Assembly (NCBI GenBank): GCA_029531795.1
Contig: JAPEIS010000003.1
Coordinates: 2,170,001-2,234,000 of the forward strand
DNA: 64,000 nt
From: Sclerotinia nivalis
Lineage: Eukaryota; Ascomycota; Leotiomycetes; Helotiales; Sclerotiniaceae
Reading direction: 5' to 3'
Under the pieces are notes generated by a model, which was not told where the DNA came from, did no database searches, and worked only from the letters and a program-made list of their open reading frames with translations. This document shows positions 1 to 11,100 of the stretch, piece by piece; positions within the stretch are counted from its first letter, which is position 1; each line of letters starts with the position of its first letter. The translations under genes and the position numbers were made by a program.

Positions 1-913
1 TATAAAAGGTTTTTAGCCGATAAGGAGACGGGGGTTGTAACTGGAAGAGCTACGTTTTTGGGTACGTTTCCTATGTTCATTCTCTTATTTTCAATATCTA
101 GAATTGGAGGGATTTGAGACACCCAGGACACAATGAAGGATAGCATGTCAAACAACAAGAAGCTAACATATCACCCCTCTCCAGCTGGTCTAGCAGCAGG
201 TGTAACCGAAGCCGTTGCCGTCGTAACACCTATGGAAGTAATAAAGATTCGTCTTCAAGCCCAACACCACAGCATGGCTGATCCGCTCGACATTCCTAAA
301 TACCGTAATGCCGCACATGCGTTATATACCGTTGTAAAAGAAGAAGGAATCGGTGCTTTATATCGAGGAATATCACTTACTGCTTTACGACAAGGTATGT
401 TACTACTCTTCTCACCCCTTCATAATCCCCGCATTTCCCTACCACCATCCACCCCCTTTTAAACCCCCATCCATACTGCATACCCCCTACTAACCTGCCC
501 CCTCCCTAGGTTCCAACCAAGCCGTAAACTTCACCGCCTACACCGAATTCAAAGAACTCCTCCAAAAATGGCAACCCCAATACGCCGACTCCCCCATCCC
601 CTCCTACCAAACCACCATCATCGGCCTCGTATCCGGCGCCATGGGTCCCCTCTCCAACGCACCCATCGACACCATCAAAACGCGTTTACAGAAAACGCCT
701 GGAGTGCCCGGAGAAACGGCCTTGAGTAGGATTAAAACGATTGCGGGGGATATGTTCCGACAGGAAGGATTTCATGCATTTTATAAGGGCATTACGCCGC
801 GGATTATGCGGGTTGCGCCCGGTCAGGCTGTTACGTTTACTGTTTATGAGTTTTTGAAGGAGAAGTTGGAACATAGTGATATGCCGATGTTTGGCGGGAA
901 GTATGAGGAGTGA
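1..913 (+). CDS. Mitochondrial succinate/fumarate-type carrier (SFC1/ACR1-like), 3' part
   Basis: Mitochondrial carrier family member, most like the inner-membrane succinate-fumarate exchanger that links acetate/C2 metabolism to the TCA cycle. The 5' end lies outside the window. Exons are 1..61, 185..394 and 510..913 (675 bases, 225 codons including the TGA). Two carrier signatures are visible: PMEVIKIRLQAQ early in exon 2 and PIDTIKTRLQKT in exon 3, so about the last two of three repeats are present. The first intron uses GTACGT at 62 and CAG at 182-184, giving TFL-AGLAAGV across the junction. An ATG at 133 therefore lies inside the intron and is not the start. The second intron is 395..509. 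The subfamily assignment rests on resemblance to fungal Acr1/Sfc1 and could be another dicarboxylate carrier. Confidence 0.85.
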
Positions 914-1166
914 ATGGATACATGGATAGATAAATGGCGTTCAAGGACTTTTTGGGATAGATATTTAGAATATGAGACGTGAGAACAGTGTGTGGGGTTA
1001 TATGATGCCATTTAATGATATGGTATCCTAGGAACTCTTATCTCGTATAAATGTCGTTCTCAACATAGGGAGGGCATAGTCCAGCATAGCATCCATCAAA
1101 ACTTCAACCAAAGGCAAATTTTCCTCCCATTATGATATGTCAGAATTGAAGGTCTATCCTAAATAT

Positions 1167-2269
1167 CTATGCTCTTCCAGGCCTCTTAGGTCTAGCGAAT
1201 GCTTTCTTTGCCTCTAATTTTGGATGTAAATCCGAATCGATACTTTCTTGAGAAATATCCTCAGGAGATCCAGCCTCAAGTCTTTTCTCAATGGTGAGTC
1301 CCGCTTCCGCTTCAGCTAATTGTTGGGCCGATCGTGATGATGATGCGTATATCATTCGTTCTTTTATCTTAGATCCGGAAGGGCAAGTATAAATAAACAG
1401 TATTGGAGAAGAAGTTGTTCCATTGTGTTCGTGAGTGTAGCGATAGAAAGAGAATCGAGGTTCAGTGTTTGATATAGTGCTGCTGAGATCTGAGATGGAG
1501 GTCTTTGTCTTTGAAGCAAGTTCCATGGTTTCTTGCGCGATGTTCATTTTCTAGCGCTCGTTAGCAATCAAATACTAATGAATTCAGGTAACAAATAAAC
1601 TTACGATCTGAACCAAATTATGTGCCCCATCTTGGTTGAGTGCTTTTAAGGCCTCTAATGCATCCGGTGAAGCTGGCATACTAATGCCACTACTGACATG
1701 GCTCTTCCTCTCATTCATACCTCTACCCTCTTCTGCCTCCTTCCTCTTCACCTCACCCAAACTTTGCTCCTCTTCTGTCAGCGGCGCTGCTAATTTAACA
1801 TGCTTATCGTGCTTAGCAAAACCCTCTTGCGTCAACTCTTCCTTCATAGTCGCAAATATGGTTTCTCGAAATCGTTCGATTCCCAGTTCTCGAACCAAGG
1901 TAAGGCGTGTAGATGCGAATAGCATCTTCTGACGCACAGGCGCCGAATCAGGAACATAGGTTATGGCAACGAAAGGGGCGGGATCAGTAGAGGGATAACG
2001 ACGGAGTATTATGTATAAAGCGGCTTTGTCTTGGAGATGAGGTTCTAGGAGGCTGAGGTCATTGTCGAAGGATGAAGTGGAGGGTTCGAGAATAGCAGCG
2101 GGCGTGAGGGTTTCGCCAGTGATTGTACAGAGGAGACCTCTTTGTGATTCTGTAGAAACGAACGTTTTGAATGCCGTGTGAAGTTCTTTAGAGGCTGTGG
2201 GGGAAGCTTGTTAGTTCCACTATTGAATTGACATTGTGTTGCTGGTGTACCTGTTATTCCGGACTGCAT
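1167..2269 (-). CDS. twf1: Twinfilin (two ADF/cofilin-homology domains)
   Basis: Twinfilin binds and sequesters actin monomers and caps filament barbed ends in the cytoplasm and cortical actin patches. Minus-strand exons are 2251..2269, 1605..2194 and 1167..1550, totalling 993 bases (330 aa), the usual length for fungal twinfilins. The tiny first exon encodes MQSGIT. The first ADF-H domain follows (SKELHTAFKTFVST, then ITYVPDSAPVRQKMLFAST). After a charged linker the second ADF-H domain contains FSFYRYTHEHNG and FIYTCPSGSKIKERMIYASS, and the protein ends with the family-typical basic tail RPKRPGRA. Introns are 56 bp and 54 bp with good GT-AG ends. It converges with the carrier gene on the left and diverges from med22 on the right. 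Confidence 0.93.
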
Positions 2270-2621
2270 ATTGAAGGACGTGCTTGTTGCACTGTAAAAA
2301 TGGAATTGTAGAGAAGAATGAATGTATTTGATTCAATGTATTTAAGAATCCAAAAAACCTTAGAACTTTTGACACGACAACAAGAACAACAATGATGGAT
2401 TGCGGGGCACGAATCAAATAGATTGGCAAGGGGGTTTGAGTCGAGGGGGGGCAGTGGAACGGTGAACTTTAAGTGGGGTCCTGCTAAAAGAGGGGCATCT
2501 TGCATTGGTCGATCAATTCGAGCTTTCCTTTCTTGAACTTCACATTCACTCTTTTCACAATTCCCTCCTACATCGTATCGCATCGCATTATTGCAAACTT
2601 TATTTAAATATTTAATTCACC
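2270..2621. promoter_or_regulatory. Shared divergent promoter region of twf1 and med22
   Basis: About 350 bp separate the start codons of twf1 (minus) and med22 (plus), so both promoters must lie here or overlap the genes. The stretch is AT-rich near med22 (TATTTAAATATTTAAT before its ATG). I see no convincing coding potential; the open frames on the minus strand lack family resemblance and splice context. Confidence 0.4.
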
Positions 2622-3674
2622 ATGGAAGGTACGCAGCATACGACAACTGCTTTAATTGGTAAGTTTAAATTATTTCTTTACAACTCCTATGATTTCAATT
2701 CAACACAATCACCATCACCATCACGACGACAACTACCAAAGCGAAATACATTATACAGTAAAAGCGATTCAACTTCAACAACATGTCTGATCCCAATTTC
2801 TACGGTCCTCCTGGTGATGCATTTAGGCTCAGAAGGCCCTCCAACGAATCTGCTGTATCTAATACCACGGACGACTTTTTTGATGCCCTGCTATCCGGCC
2901 GCAGTATACCTTGGGGTGGCGGCGAACCTTTCCCCGACCTCTCACAGCCCGTTGCATACGATGTTGAGATGGCATCAAGTTCCACGCTAGCCTCCAATGA
3001 ATCTGTTGACGAGAATGCACCAAGTTCCAGCTCTCCAGGGGAAGTCGCAGCGACTACCTCACGCCCCAATCTTCTGCATCCTTCTGTGTCCAGATTGTCC
3101 TCCAAGAAATCTGCCACAACCATTACTACGGATGGTACCCTCCAACCTGAATCTGATGACGAAATTACACCAAGTTCCAGCTCGCCCAAGCAGGTCATAT
3201 TAGTCAATCCACCTGCTGCCGTAGCCATAGTACGCAAGTCCAAAGCTAACAAACTTGTAGACCGTCAAGAACGTGCTATAGCTGCTTTACTCACCCGTTT
3301 CAAGAATCTGGTTGTACTCGCTGCGTTACCTACTGAAGATGCTTTTGCAAAGGAGACTGCTGCTGCGGAGGGATTAAGAATGGAGGTTGAGAGCAATGCT
3401 TTGGTACGATTATTTTCATTTAGTTCTACCCAACCTCTACAGAATTCGATTTTAAGTTCAGGGAACATTACTAATAACACATGAATAGACAAGCGCAGGA
3501 GAAGACCTATTGAAGTTGACTCGAGAATTGAAGGAATTATGGATTTTTGGGGCATTGAGAGGAATTGGTGAAGGAGAAGGAGATGGAGAAATGGAGGCCG
3601 ATTCGAAGAAGGTTGCGGAATTGATCGAGAAACAATTGGGGAAAAAGCATGAGCAAGAGAAAAATAAGGCATGA
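2622..3674 (+). CDS. med22: Mediator complex subunit 22 (Srb6-like)
   Basis: Med22/Srb6 is a small subunit of the Mediator head module that bridges activators and RNA polymerase II in the nucleus. Exons are 2622..2658, 3261..3403 and 3489..3674 (366 bases, 121 aa, normal for the family). The spliced protein reads MEGTQHTTTALI then DRQERAIAALLTRFKNLV, the conserved Med22 N-terminal helix, followed by MEVESNALV and EDLLKLTRELKELWIFGAL. The first intron is unusually long at 602 bp, with donor GTAAGT and acceptor TTGTAG preceded by a GCTAAC branch point. It contains an open frame in phase with exon 2 (separate entry). The last intron is 85 bp. The identity rests on family resemblance; the first exon is short, so the start is the least certain part. 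Confidence 0.78.
2783..3260 (+). other. In-frame serine-rich ORF filling most of the med22 first intron
   Basis: From an ATG at 2783 the sequence stays open to the intron end at 3260 and continues in phase into the Med22 exon. This would add about 159 residues ahead of the DRQERA segment. The predicted extension is acidic and serine-rich and contains an imperfect internal duplication: ESVDENAPSSSSPGEV and ESDDEITPSSSSPKQV. The strong GTAAGT donor and GCTAAC...TAG acceptor argue that it is normally removed, but an internal promoter would give an N-terminally extended isoform. I do not recognise the extension. Confidence 0.35.
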
Positions 3675-4113
3675 TTAAGGTCTACACAGGATATTTGGAG
3701 TTCAAAGGGGAATACGGGGCTGGCTTTCTTACAATTGATTTCCATGGAGTATGTGGGAGATCATGGAAAAAGGTGGCAGATACCAGGCGTTTTGGCAGAA
3801 TTGGGTTTAAAAACTCCTCGCCAATAATCTGCGAGTACAGAAATATCTATTAATGGTATGAAGTAGGTAAATTCTTTGATGTCAACCCAAATATAGAATA
3901 ATTTTTTATAGATTCAACAAGAAAAGTCTACACGATTCCTGGCCAGAGAGATAACCTCTTTGTCAATATTGAGATTGATTGGTTGATTTCAACGTGATGA
4001 ACAAGGCTGAAAGAAGGCTAAAAGAAGGCTGATCCGAGCCTTATTCACTAAGTAGGAAATTTTCAAACAAAGAAATTTTGACAACTACTAAAAAGTCCAA
4101 ACATTAGACCTCG
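3675..4113. other. Intergenic, med22 to mss116
   Basis: This holds the 3' flank of med22 and the promoter of the helicase gene. A short direct repeat of GAAAGAAGGCT / AAAAGAAGGCTG occurs near 4010-4035. No other feature was seen. Confidence 0.4.
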
Positions 4114-6114
4114 ATGCTTTCCCTTTACAAAACCATCAACCTCAATCGTCTTGGTCTTTTACGACCACTTTCAATTACTATGTCATCACCACCAAATCCA
4201 CGCGCCAGAAAGCAGCCTCGCAGAGGTCGTCATTCTTCCCAATTAGCAAGCGGCATAGGAAACGCAAGAGGCGGCAGAAAGGTCCAAAACACCTCACCAA
4301 TTCAGAATGCCTCATTCTCTACTTCTGCTTCTTTTGCAGAGGAGATGTCTGCAGTCGTCGCTCCTCCGCTCAGTACAGCAGTCCCTCTCGATACTCCACG
4401 ATTCGCAGATCTTGGTGCTGAAAATCTCCTCAATCCAATCCTTCTCAAGACTATTACTGAAGACTTAAAATTCGATCATATGATGCCAGTTCAAGCTGCA
4501 ACTCTTCGTCCTTTACTCTCAGAACGCGTTGATTGTTTAGCACAGGCAAAGACTGGAACTGGAAAGACTATTGCATTTCTTATTCCAGCAATTCAAACTC
4601 TTATTAACAAACAGAGACGTCCGCAAGATGGAATTTCCTTATTAGTCATGACGCCAACTCGAGAACTTGCACAACAAATCGCAAAGGAAGCAAGTCAATT
4701 ATTGAAACGTCTCCCTAATTATAAGGTCGGATTCGCCATCGGTGGCACCAATAAAACTACGGAAGAGAAATATATCTTGAATGGTTGTAATATTCTTATT
4801 GCTACTCCAGGTCGATTATTTGATCATCTTAGTGATGAAAGGATTATCAATGCTTTCCGCAATCTTGATACTATTGTTCTTGACGAGGCAGATAGATTAC
4901 TTGATATGGGATTTATGAATGCCATTAGAGATATCATCAAATGTCTTCCAGACAAGCAGAAAACCAACAGGCAGGGAATGCTTTTCTCCGCCACTATTGC
5001 TCCTCATGTTGAAAAGGTCGCTCACTTAGTTCTCTCAAAAGATTACAAGTTCATTTCTACCATTCCCAAAGGCGAGGTCAATACTCATGCACGTGTTCCT
5101 CAACATCTCATTACCGTTCCAAATTTCTCCGATGTGGCATCAGCAATGGTAGGTTCCATTCGTGAGGAAATGAAATTGGAAGGCAAGGACAGCTTCAAAG
5201 CTATTGTCTTTGCACCTACCGCCGCACTTGTGGATTTTTACGCCCACATTCTATCTCAATTATCAGACCTCCCACCCATCACCGCATTACACTCTCGTGT
5301 ATCTCAAGGCAAGAGAACAACAGTCACAAACGACTATCGCGTAGCCAAGAATGGTATTCTCGTAGCTACAGATGTGGTCGCTCGTGGAATGGATTTCCCA
5401 TCCGTCACTAACGTCTTCCAAGTTGGTCTTCCCGCAGATAAAGAATCATACATTCATCGTCTAGGACGTACAGCTCGAGCAGGCAAAGAAGGTCGTGGTG
5501 TATTTATCGTCACCGAAGCCGAAAGTCCATTTTCCACATGGACATTGAAAGAAATCCAATTCGTAAACACAGAAGCAGATCTAAGCTCCGCATCCCAAGT
5601 CTTGAAAATAGCATCGAGTATGGAAACTCACTCCAAAACATATCAAGCCTGGTTAGGATACTACAAAAATCACCTCAAGCTTATGAAGTGGGATAACGTG
5701 GAATTGGTGAGACAAGGAAATGTCTATGCGAGGGATGGATTGGGTGCGCCAGAAACTCCAGCGCTTTATAAGGGTGTTGTTGGGAAGATGGGTCTCAAGG
5801 GAACATCGGGTTTGACAATTATTCCCGACCCACCTAGAGTTGGCCGTGGAGGTGGTAGTGGTGGTGGTGAGGGAAGAAGTGTAGGTGGTGGAGGAAGAGG
5901 TGGTGTTAGAAGTGATACCACAGGTGGTGGGGAAGGAAGAAGTGTAGGGAGTGGAGGAAGAGGTGGTGCCAGAGATGGTGGTGAGGGAAGAAGTGCAGGA
6001 AGTGGAGGAAGAGGTGGTGCTCGAGGTGGTGGTGAGGGAAGAAGTGCAGGAAGTGGAGGAAGAGGTGGTGCTCGAGGTGGAAGAGGTGGGTTTAGCATCA
6101 GCCGGGTAGCGTAA
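4114..6114 (+). CDS. mss116: Mitochondrial DEAD-box RNA helicase, Mss116 family
   Basis: ATP-dependent RNA helicase expected to assist group I/II intron splicing and RNA folding in mitochondria. It is a single exon of 666 aa. The N-terminus (about residues 1-90) is basic and Ser/Arg-rich with no acidic residues at the start, as in a mitochondrial presequence. Core motifs are in order: Q-motif region near 120-130, Walker A AKTGTGKT (145-152), PTRELA (about 189-194), TPGR, DEAD (257-260), SAT (292-294), VARGMDFP and HRLGRTARAG (448-457). After the helicase core and the Mss116-type C-terminal extension, the last roughly 90 residues are Gly/Arg/Ser repeats of RGG type. A second in-frame ATG (residue 23, SITMSSPP) could serve a shorter form, but the upstream one better explains a targeting peptide. 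Confidence 0.92.
   Translation: MLSLYKTINLNRLGLLRPLSITMSSPPNPRARKQPRRGRHSSQLASGIGNARGGRKVQNTSPIQNASFSTSASFAEEMSAVVAPPLSTAVPLDTPRFADLGAENLLNPILLKTITEDLKFDHMMPVQAATLRPLLSERVDCLAQAKTGTGKTIAFLIPAIQTLINKQRRPQDGISLLVMTPTRELAQQIAKEASQLLKRLPNYKVGFAIGGTNKTTEEKYILNGCNILIATPGRLFDHLSDERIINAFRNLDTIVLDEADRLLDMGFMNAIRDIIKCLPDKQKTNRQGMLFSATIAPHVEKVAHLVLSKDYKFISTIPKGEVNTHARVPQHLITVPNFSDVASAMVGSIREEMKLEGKDSFKAIVFAPTAALVDFYAHILSQLSDLPPITALHSRVSQGKRTTVTNDYRVAKNGILVATDVVARGMDFPSVTNVFQVGLPADKESYIHRLGRTARAGKEGRGVFIVTEAESPFSTWTLKEIQFVNTEADLSSASQVLKIASSMETHSKTYQAWLGYYKNHLKLMKWDNVELVRQGNVYARDGLGAPETPALYKGVVGKMGLKGTSGLTIIPDPPRVGRGGGSGGGEGRSVGGGGRGGVRSDTTGGGEGRSVGSGGRGGARDGGEGRSAGSGGRGGARGGGEGRSAGSGGRGGARGGRGGFSISRVA
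5838..6096 (+). repeat. Tandem repeat encoding the RGG tail of Mss116
   Basis: The 3' end of the helicase gene is built from imperfect tandem units of roughly 50 bp encoding GGEGRS-(A/V)G(S/G)GGRGGAR. The last units are nearly identical at DNA level, which points to recent unit gain. The repeat stays in frame and ends shortly before the stop codon. RGG boxes in this family bind RNA non-specifically. Confidence 0.75.
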
Positions 6115-6472
6115 GATGTGGTAATTTCGGTGGTCTTTACATTTCACAGACTTTACATACCTACTTCACGTTATGTTTTTTTACTCACGCCACGATATCT
6201 CACCTCACAACGGAATATACGAAATCAATAGATAGATAAAAGGAAAGATGAATAAAGCGATGGATGGCTAGGTAAATAAAGCTATCTAGATACCAATAGA
6301 ACGGTATGGTGTACTAGGCGTTTCTTTTCATTTCATTTCTCATTTTGTATTATAGATAGTAGATGGTAGATAGCAGATAGATAAGAAGAGATGTATTCTT
6401 CTCATAAATAAACCTTTCTCTTAATGTAGAAAAATGATCATAAGTTAAAACTGCACATTAAATTGATTGTAA

Positions 6473-6536
6473 TGTATTTATGTATTTATGTATTTATGTA
6501 TTTATGTATTTATGTATTTATGTATTTATGTATTTA
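6473..6536. repeat. Octanucleotide microsatellite (TGTATTTA)8
   Basis: Eight perfect copies of TGTATTTA in a row, counted directly. It lies about 110 bp before the 5' LTR of the chromovirus. Confidence 0.95.
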
Positions 6537-6542
6537 CTCTAA

Positions 6543-6543
6543 T

Positions 6544-6575
<32 letters not shown>

Positions 6576-6576
6576 A
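6543..6576. repeat. (GAAA)n microsatellite
   Basis: About eight uninterrupted copies of a GAAA tetramer, just after the octanucleotide array and before the LTR. Confidence 0.95.
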
Positions 6577-6649
6577 TATTTGCATTAATCTATAATCATC
6601 CATCTTCAACCGTAATCATTACATGTGGTTTTGATCATTATTGTATAGA

Positions 6650-6935
6650 TGTTACGATCACGCAATAGTTTCGTCAAAACAAGAAACCTAGACGGAGGCG
6701 TTCTCATTTCGAATTATCAGTGTAGGAACATCATCGATCAATTTGGAATGTTTAGTAAACAAGCTTCTTTGTATTGTTTATGAAAGGATAGGAATGGTGG
6801 TGAACTATAGGTGTTCTGATATCTCTTTATTGATTGAATTTAAAAGTAATAGTTTATTTATGATTAGAAAGGGTAATGAAAAGTTTGGGTTATGGTTTTA
6901 TGATTAATTGATTCTTTGCTTATGTAATCTTAACA
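6650..6935 (+). repeat. 5' LTR of chromovirus 1
   Basis: 286 bp, TG...CA ends, same length as the 3' LTR. Differences from the 3' copy are C/T and G/A only. Confidence 0.95.
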
Positions 6936-6989
6936 ATTCTTTTTATTCATCTGAAGAGCAATTCGTCAATTAGTTATCGGTATCTTAAC

Positions 6990-8199
6990 AGAACCCTATC
7001 GGATAGCAATAATTGGAACAAGAAATACTCCAGGTCGTCCGATTAATTCAAATACTTTTCAAAATCGAAATAATGCTTCCAGGACCCTTAGTGGGATCGA
7101 AGGCGAAACGTTTATATCTAATCGTCAACCTATTACACAATTGGAATTAGATCTGATGCAAAGATTTGAAAACATACAAGAAGAGTTCGATATTTTCAAG
7201 TAAACAAATCAATAAGAAATTGAAGAGACTTTTGTTCGTTTTATACAGGAAAGGGTATCTAATTTACTATTAGCGATTGCTAGAGGAATAGGGGCGATAT
7301 CTAACCCTATTTATGTTTCTCCAAGAAAACCTCCAAAACTTCAAAAACTGCTATCTTATAAAGGTCTTAATATTGGAGAAGCAAAGGATTTCTTTTTCTA
7401 GGCTGAACTTATGTTTCGAAATAATGATGGGTATTATTTCCCAACTAATCAAAAGAAGATAGATCATGTTATTCAATACTTTTAATAATAATCATTTGTG
7501 GTTTGGTGTCGATATAAAGCTTCTATAACGAATTCTAATATATCTTAGAAAGAATTCAAAGAATACATATGCGATGCGATATTAAATAAAGGCAATCAAC
7601 AGCGATATGCTATACAACAAATCATCAATGCTAAACAACAATCTAATCAAAGTGTAAACAATTTTGTAGCACACCTCGATAATCTGGAGGAGGAAATCGA
7701 ATCTGAAGCGGACAGTGTCCGTAAAGAACGACTTTTATCAGGTTTACTTCCCTATATTGCTAAACGAATTTCAGAATTCATTCAACAGTCTGAAAATCGA
7801 AACGATTTAATTAAGCAAATATATCGTCTCGAGAATGTGGATAAAATGTACCGCTTACAAGATGCAAATGATCCGCTTTGTGATCGAAGACAAAACAATA
7901 CAGTTATATTATCAAATTCATCTTTTAATCGTTCTCAAAATGAATCATCTAAATAGCAAAATAATATATTATTAGTGATTGATATACAATCGTAGTAACG
8001 TTTTAAATCTTTTTCAAAGGAAAAACTCAATAAAGAAAATCAGAAAAATGATTATAGACAAAGGGATCTGATTTGTTTCCGTTGTCAACAAAAGGGTTAT
8101 TATGCAAATGGATGTACTAATCCGCCTGTATACCGATGGTGTAAAGGAGATTATCAATCTCATGCTTGTCCTATACATTCCCAAGAGAAAAAGAATTAG
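6990..8199 (+). pseudogene. gag remnant of chromovirus 1 (capsid and CCHC zinc knuckle)
   Basis: The capsid/nucleocapsid region can be followed in one frame despite several stops. Recognisable stretches lie around 7120-7200 ([17 protein letters not shown]) and 7570-7900 ([17 protein letters not shown], then a basic segment). A CX2CX4HX4C-type knuckle lies at 8074-8115 as [14 protein letters not shown]. The histidine position is tyrosine (TAT for CAT), as a C-to-T change would produce. The frame closes with TAG at 8197-8199. It is not functional as it stands. Confidence 0.8.
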
Positions 8200-11100
8200 G
8201 GAAACGATCAAACCCAATAGTAATTTTAACTATTCCGATGATTCTGGGTCCTCAACAAAAGAAACATACTATCTTAGTTATTAAAGCAATTTTTCAAATT
8301 AATAATATTCCGACAAAACTCCGTTATCTTATCGATTCTGGTATGCAAGCTAATATTATTCAACAAAGCAAATGTATTGAATAAGACTGGATTCTTAATT
8401 CTGGAAAAGGCATTCTATTAGTATCTGCTAGTGGGATGAGTATACCCTTATATGGTGATCATCAATTTACTGTCGAAGTATTAGACGATTCCAAAGAAAA
8501 AAGAACTCACATTTATCGATTTACTGCCGCTACTTTGGATCTACCCGAAATCGATGCTATTTTAGGGCTGCCATAGTTTCAAACTGTGAATCCAGATATT
8601 AATTGGAAATCAATTACTCTTCGCTTTCGTTCTGTATTGTATGATATGGAAATGATAACAGCAAAAGAATTATATCGAGATATGAAAGCTAGAGTTACAA
8701 TTTATATACTTCTATTTGAAATCAATTCTATTATACGATTTTCATCCAAAAACCAAAAAATCTTAACATTAGCATCTTTAAAAATACTTCCCGAATACAA
8801 AAAATATGAATAGGCTTTTTCTGAAGATGAAAACAGCTTACTTCCCGATCATCACTCAATAGAACATCGTATTGATCTCGAACCTGGAACTACTCTATCT
8901 TGGGGACCAATATATGCTTTATCAGAACAAGAATTAACTGTTCTACAACAATACCTTAACGAATATCAAAAGAAAGGTTGGATCCGCTGTTCGATTAGTT
9001 CTGCTGGTGCGCTAATTATGTTTGTATTAAAGAAAGATAATGGTTATCGATTATATGTTGATTATTGTGGCCTTAATAAAATTACGAAAAAGGATCGTAT
9101 ACCTTTATCTTTAATTAGCGAATCTTTGGATCGCTTAAGACAAGGGGTCTTTTTCACAAAATTCGATTTGAAAGATGCTTACCATCGAATACGCATATGG
9201 GAAGGCGATGAATGGAAGACGGCTTTCCGCATTCGATATGGCCAATTTGAGTATCTAGTCATACCTTTTGGTTTGACGAATACTCCTGTAACTTTTCAAA
9301 CTTATATTAATCAAGTATTCATTGGTCTTATAGATAACATTTGTGTTATATATTTAGACGATATTCTCATTTATTCTAAAGATAAGGAAACATATACTGC
9401 CGACGTTCGCAAAATTCTCGTTAAATTGATTGAATATAAACTTTATGCGAAATTGAAGAAATATATATTTTATATACATAAAGTTGAGTTCTTAAACTTT
9501 ATTATATCAGGAAAAAACGTCACTATGAAACCAAGCCGAATTCAGACAATTATAGAGTGACCTGAACCAAAATCGCTCCGTGATATCCAAGTTTTCCTAG
9601 GCTTTGCAAACTTCTACTGTCGATTTATCGCCGGATATTCACAAATAGCTTATGGTTTAACCGATTTATTAAAAGGTATCAACAAAGGAAAAGCTGTATT
9701 AGAATTTAAATGGATTAAGGAGGCTCAGGAAGCCTTTGATAATCTAAAGAAGGCATTCATTACTACACCAATACTTAGACATTTTGAACCAGCCCTCTGA
9801 ATCTTATTCGAAACAGATGCTTCTGGATTTGCTTTAGGATATATACTTTCTCAATTATTTTTTGACGATCTAAATGATCCTACTGCTTCCCGATGATATC
9901 CCGTTGCCTTTTATTCAAGAAAACTCATTTCAGTTGAACAAAGGTATTTTATATATGATCAAGAACTTTTAGCTATTTATATAGCTTTTGTTTAATAGTG
10001 GTATTATATCGCAAATAGTCAGTATACAATTGTAATCAAAACGGATCACAATAGTCTTTAATATTTTATGAAAACAAAGCAACTTAATAAACGACAAATA
10101 CGATAAACTGAAGTTTTAACGGCTTACGATTTCATAATCACATATAGATCCGGAAAATTGAACCCCGCTGATAATCTGTCAAAAAGACCCAACTATACCG
10201 AAAATATAAATAGAATCAATGAAATGCTGTTTATATTACAAAACAAATTAAGGAATACCACAATTATTGCTATACTTTTTTATCTATCCATAATGAAAAC
10301 AGAATCCCTGAGAAATACAATAGGCTTTTTTCAAAAGGATAAGTATAGCTTACCCCTTCGTAACTCAGAAAGGTCATTGGTGATGATTGGTTGTAAATAA
10401 TCGCTACTACGTTGATTGACTTATGTATTGATAGCTGATGAAACAGTATTCGAATTTATATCTAAACCAATGAGAAATACTTTATTGTGGCTTCAGGAGA
10501 ATAACGATTTTACAAAGAATAAAGAGTATCTGAAACTTAGAAATGATTCCGCTAGAAATGCTGCACTTTGACAAATCGACGCCGATAGTTTGCTCAAGTA
10601 TAATAGACGTGCCTTCGTACCGCCAAATAATACTATGAAAACAGAAATCTTACAGATCTATTATGATGATCCTATAAGGGGTCATTGGAGTGTTAAGAAA
10701 ACATGGGAAATCTTGAAAAACAAGTATTTCTGGTATAATATAATGAAAGATGTAAAAAGGCATGTACGAATATATACTGTCTATCAACGGACAGTTGTGA
10801 AACGGTATCGGCCTTACAGCGAATTACAAACTCTATCATTTCCTTCAAATCCTTGGAAAGAAATAACAATGGATTTTGTTACAGATTTATTCCCTTCTAA
10901 AATAGATAAACATATATACGATGCTGTATTTGTAATTGTCGATAGATATACGAAACTCGTTCGATACATTCCAATTAATAAAACAATAACTTCATTAGAA
11001 TTAGCAGAAATTCTATTTCGATATGTTTTTAAAGATTTCGGTGCATCGAAAGGGATAATATCTGATAGAGGACCACAATTTGCAAATAAATTTTGGAGTA

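Larger units (their letters stand above)
6115..6649. other. Intergenic, AT-rich, with microsatellites, up to the retrotransposon
   Basis: 3' flank of mss116 with GATA/TAGA-rich low-complexity sequence (6220-6390) followed by two microsatellites listed separately. No open frame with family resemblance. The first LTR starts at 6650. Confidence 0.5.

Noticed and set aside
133..462. ORF starting MKDSMSNN at the head of the carrier gene
   Set aside because: Its first 52 bases lie in an intron. Splicing 62-184 joins TFL to AGLAAGV, the conserved family sequence.
2254..2583. Minus-strand frame upstream of twf1 (MRYDVGGNCEK)
   Set aside because: It overlaps the twf1 start region in another frame and lies in the divergent promoter; no homology recognised.
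5653..6147. Ser/Thr-rich and Pro-rich antisense frames under the RGG tail
   Set aside because: They are mirror translations of the GGT/GGA repeats of the helicase gene, without independent support.
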